This document shows, one piece after another, positions 44,351 to 45,164 of a DNA stretch of 45,164 nt (the first letter of the stretch is position 1; each line of letters starts with the position of its first letter). The DNA is from Asaia bogorensis (GTDB taxonomy: Bacteria > Pseudomonadota > Alphaproteobacteria > Acetobacterales > Acetobacteraceae), in contig CAMBRC010000031.1 of assembly GCA_945869965.1 (NCBI GenBank), forward strand, positions 1-45,164, in the 5' to 3' direction. The notes below the pieces were generated by a model. That model did not search any database. It was not told where the DNA came from and worked only from the letters and a program-made list of their open reading frames with translations. A program made the position numbers and the translations under genes.

Positions 44351-45164
44351 TGCGTTGAGATTTGACCCGGGGCTTTCACCGAGAATTGACCCGCCTGGAA
44401 GTATGTTCCTTGCGAGCTGGACGGGGTCAAGTCATGGCTTTTTCGTTTCTGGTTTTCGGGGGTGCGGCGCTGGCCCTGAACCGGAAGCTATCGTTTCCGG
44501 TCTCGAGGATGTGGCAGTGGTGGGTGAGCCGGTCGAGCAGGGCTGTGGTCATCTTGGGATCATCGATCACGCTGGCCCATTCGCTGAAGTTGACGTTGGT
44601 TGTGATGACAACGCTGGCACGTTCGTAGAGTTTGCTGAGCAGTTGGAACAGCATCGCGCCGCCTGACGAGCTGAACGGCAGATATCCCAACTCGTCGAGG
44701 ATGACGAGATCAAGGCGCAGCAGCCGTTCGGCCAATTGGCCAGCCTTGTTCATGGCCTTTTCCTGCTCGAGCGCATTGACCAGGTCGACCGTGGCAAAGA
44801 ACCCGGCCTTCTTGCGGTGATGCTCGATCGCCTGGACGCCCAGCGCCGTGGCGCTGTGGGTCTTGCCTGTTCCGTGCCCGCCGATCAGCACGACATTGTC
44901 CGCGCCGTCGATGAACTCACCGCGATGTAGTTTGCGCACCATGGCTTCGTTGACCTCGCTGGAGGCGAAGTCGAAGCCGGCCAGGTCCTTGTAGGCCGGG
45001 AGGCTGGCTGCCTTGATGAGAACGGCGGTGGAAAAGTTTGCCACGGTAGCGGCGGGATAGCCTCGCTGCGGGCGGCGTAAAAGTCGGCCAGTTTTGCCCT
45101 TTCTGTTTTTAGGGAGGGCGGGAGCATTTTCACCGTGGAACTGTATCGGAAGGTTCGCCTTGCG
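44351..45164 (-). mobile_element. IS21-family insertion sequence, right part (runs off the window)
   Basis: The element's end lies near 44351-44357, shown by two spaced copies of a terminal motif: GAGATTTGACCCG (44357-44369) and GAGAATTGACCCG (44381-44393), 24 bases apart, as expected for the multiple repeats at IS21 ends. Inside is istB on the minus strand. The istA side is outside the window, so completeness cannot be judged. Confidence 0.65.
44427..45044 (-). CDS. istB: IstB-like AAA+ ATPase of an IS21-family element
   Basis: IstB is the ATPase helper of the IstA transposase. The 205-residue frame has the P-loop [16 protein letters not shown], Walker [27 protein letters not shown] and [20 protein letters not shown], all typical. 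Relatives have about 60 more residues at the N-terminus. Here GTG 45044 is the first plausible start, and the frame stays open to the window edge without the expected N-terminal helices, while another frame gives protein-like [21 protein letters not shown] frameshift or fusion near 45040 is likely, so the gene may be inactive. Confidence 0.8.
   Translation of the reverse strand: MANFSTAVLIKAASLPAYKDLAGFDFASSEVNEAMVRKLHRGEFIDGADNVVLIGGHGTGKTHSATALGVQAIEHHRKKAGFFATVDLVNALEQEKAMNKAGQLAERLLRLDLVILDELGYLPFSSSGGAMLFQLLSKLYERASVVITTNVNFSEWASVIDDPKMTTALLDRLTHHCHILETGNDSFRFRASAAPPKTRNEKAMT

Overview
The window is GC-rich chromosomal DNA of an alphaproteobacterium, most likely a member of the Acetobacteraceae (Rhodospirillales). 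The assignment rests on gene order (hrcA-grpE-dnaK-dnaJ, dapB-metK, rimP-nusA-ylxR-infB-rbfA-truB-rpsO-pnp), the protein sequences, and AT-rich hairpin repeats of the kind seen between genes in that family. It is an inference from reading, not from a search.

Region 1 (1-5415) is the heat-shock block: HrcA repressor, GrpE, DnaK and DnaJ. dnaJ is bracketed by AT-rich hairpin repeats; those before it form an inverted doublet. Region 2 (5416-8797) is accessory: a decayed gene fragment, a small winged-helix protein coupled to a three-helix membrane protein of unknown function, an HpcH/HpaI-type aldolase, and a possible leaderless small protein. Region 3 (8798-12711) holds dapB, metK, trmB (which has no ordinary start codon) and a convergent GT2-GtrA glycosyltransferase. 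Region 4 (13061-23021) is the translation and RNA block rimP-nusA-ylxR-infB-rbfA-truB-rpsO-pnp. It opens with a promoter, a terminator-like hairpin and a short leader reading frame just before rimP.

Region 5 (23129-26363) has a nitronate-monooxygenase-like flavoprotein, a lipoprotein and hslO (Hsp33). Region 6 (26410-28438) is a scar: a GNAT acetyltransferase gene frameshifted in a run of nine G and cut at its 3' end by a decayed IS3-family element, whose other flank is the N-terminal part of an IS5-family transposase gene. Region 7 (28439-31011) has a glutathione S-transferase, a 3-hydroxyisobutyrate-dehydrogenase-like enzyme and a decayed vanadium-haloperoxidase/PAP2-like gene.

Region 8 (31012-44251) is one long, tightly spaced, same-strand cluster: TIM-barrel sugar isomerase-like protein, NAD-dependent epimerase, nucleoside hydrolase, a heterotetrameric sarcosine-oxidase-type enzyme (B-D-A-G order), and a complete dipeptide/oligopeptide ABC transporter (two ATPases, two permeases, Tat-exported binding protein). 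It reads as an uptake-and-breakdown operon for a substrate with an N-alkyl amino acid part and a sugar or nucleoside part; the substrate cannot be read from sequence. A strong hairpin follows it. Region 9 (44351-45164) is the edge of an IS21-family element with istB.
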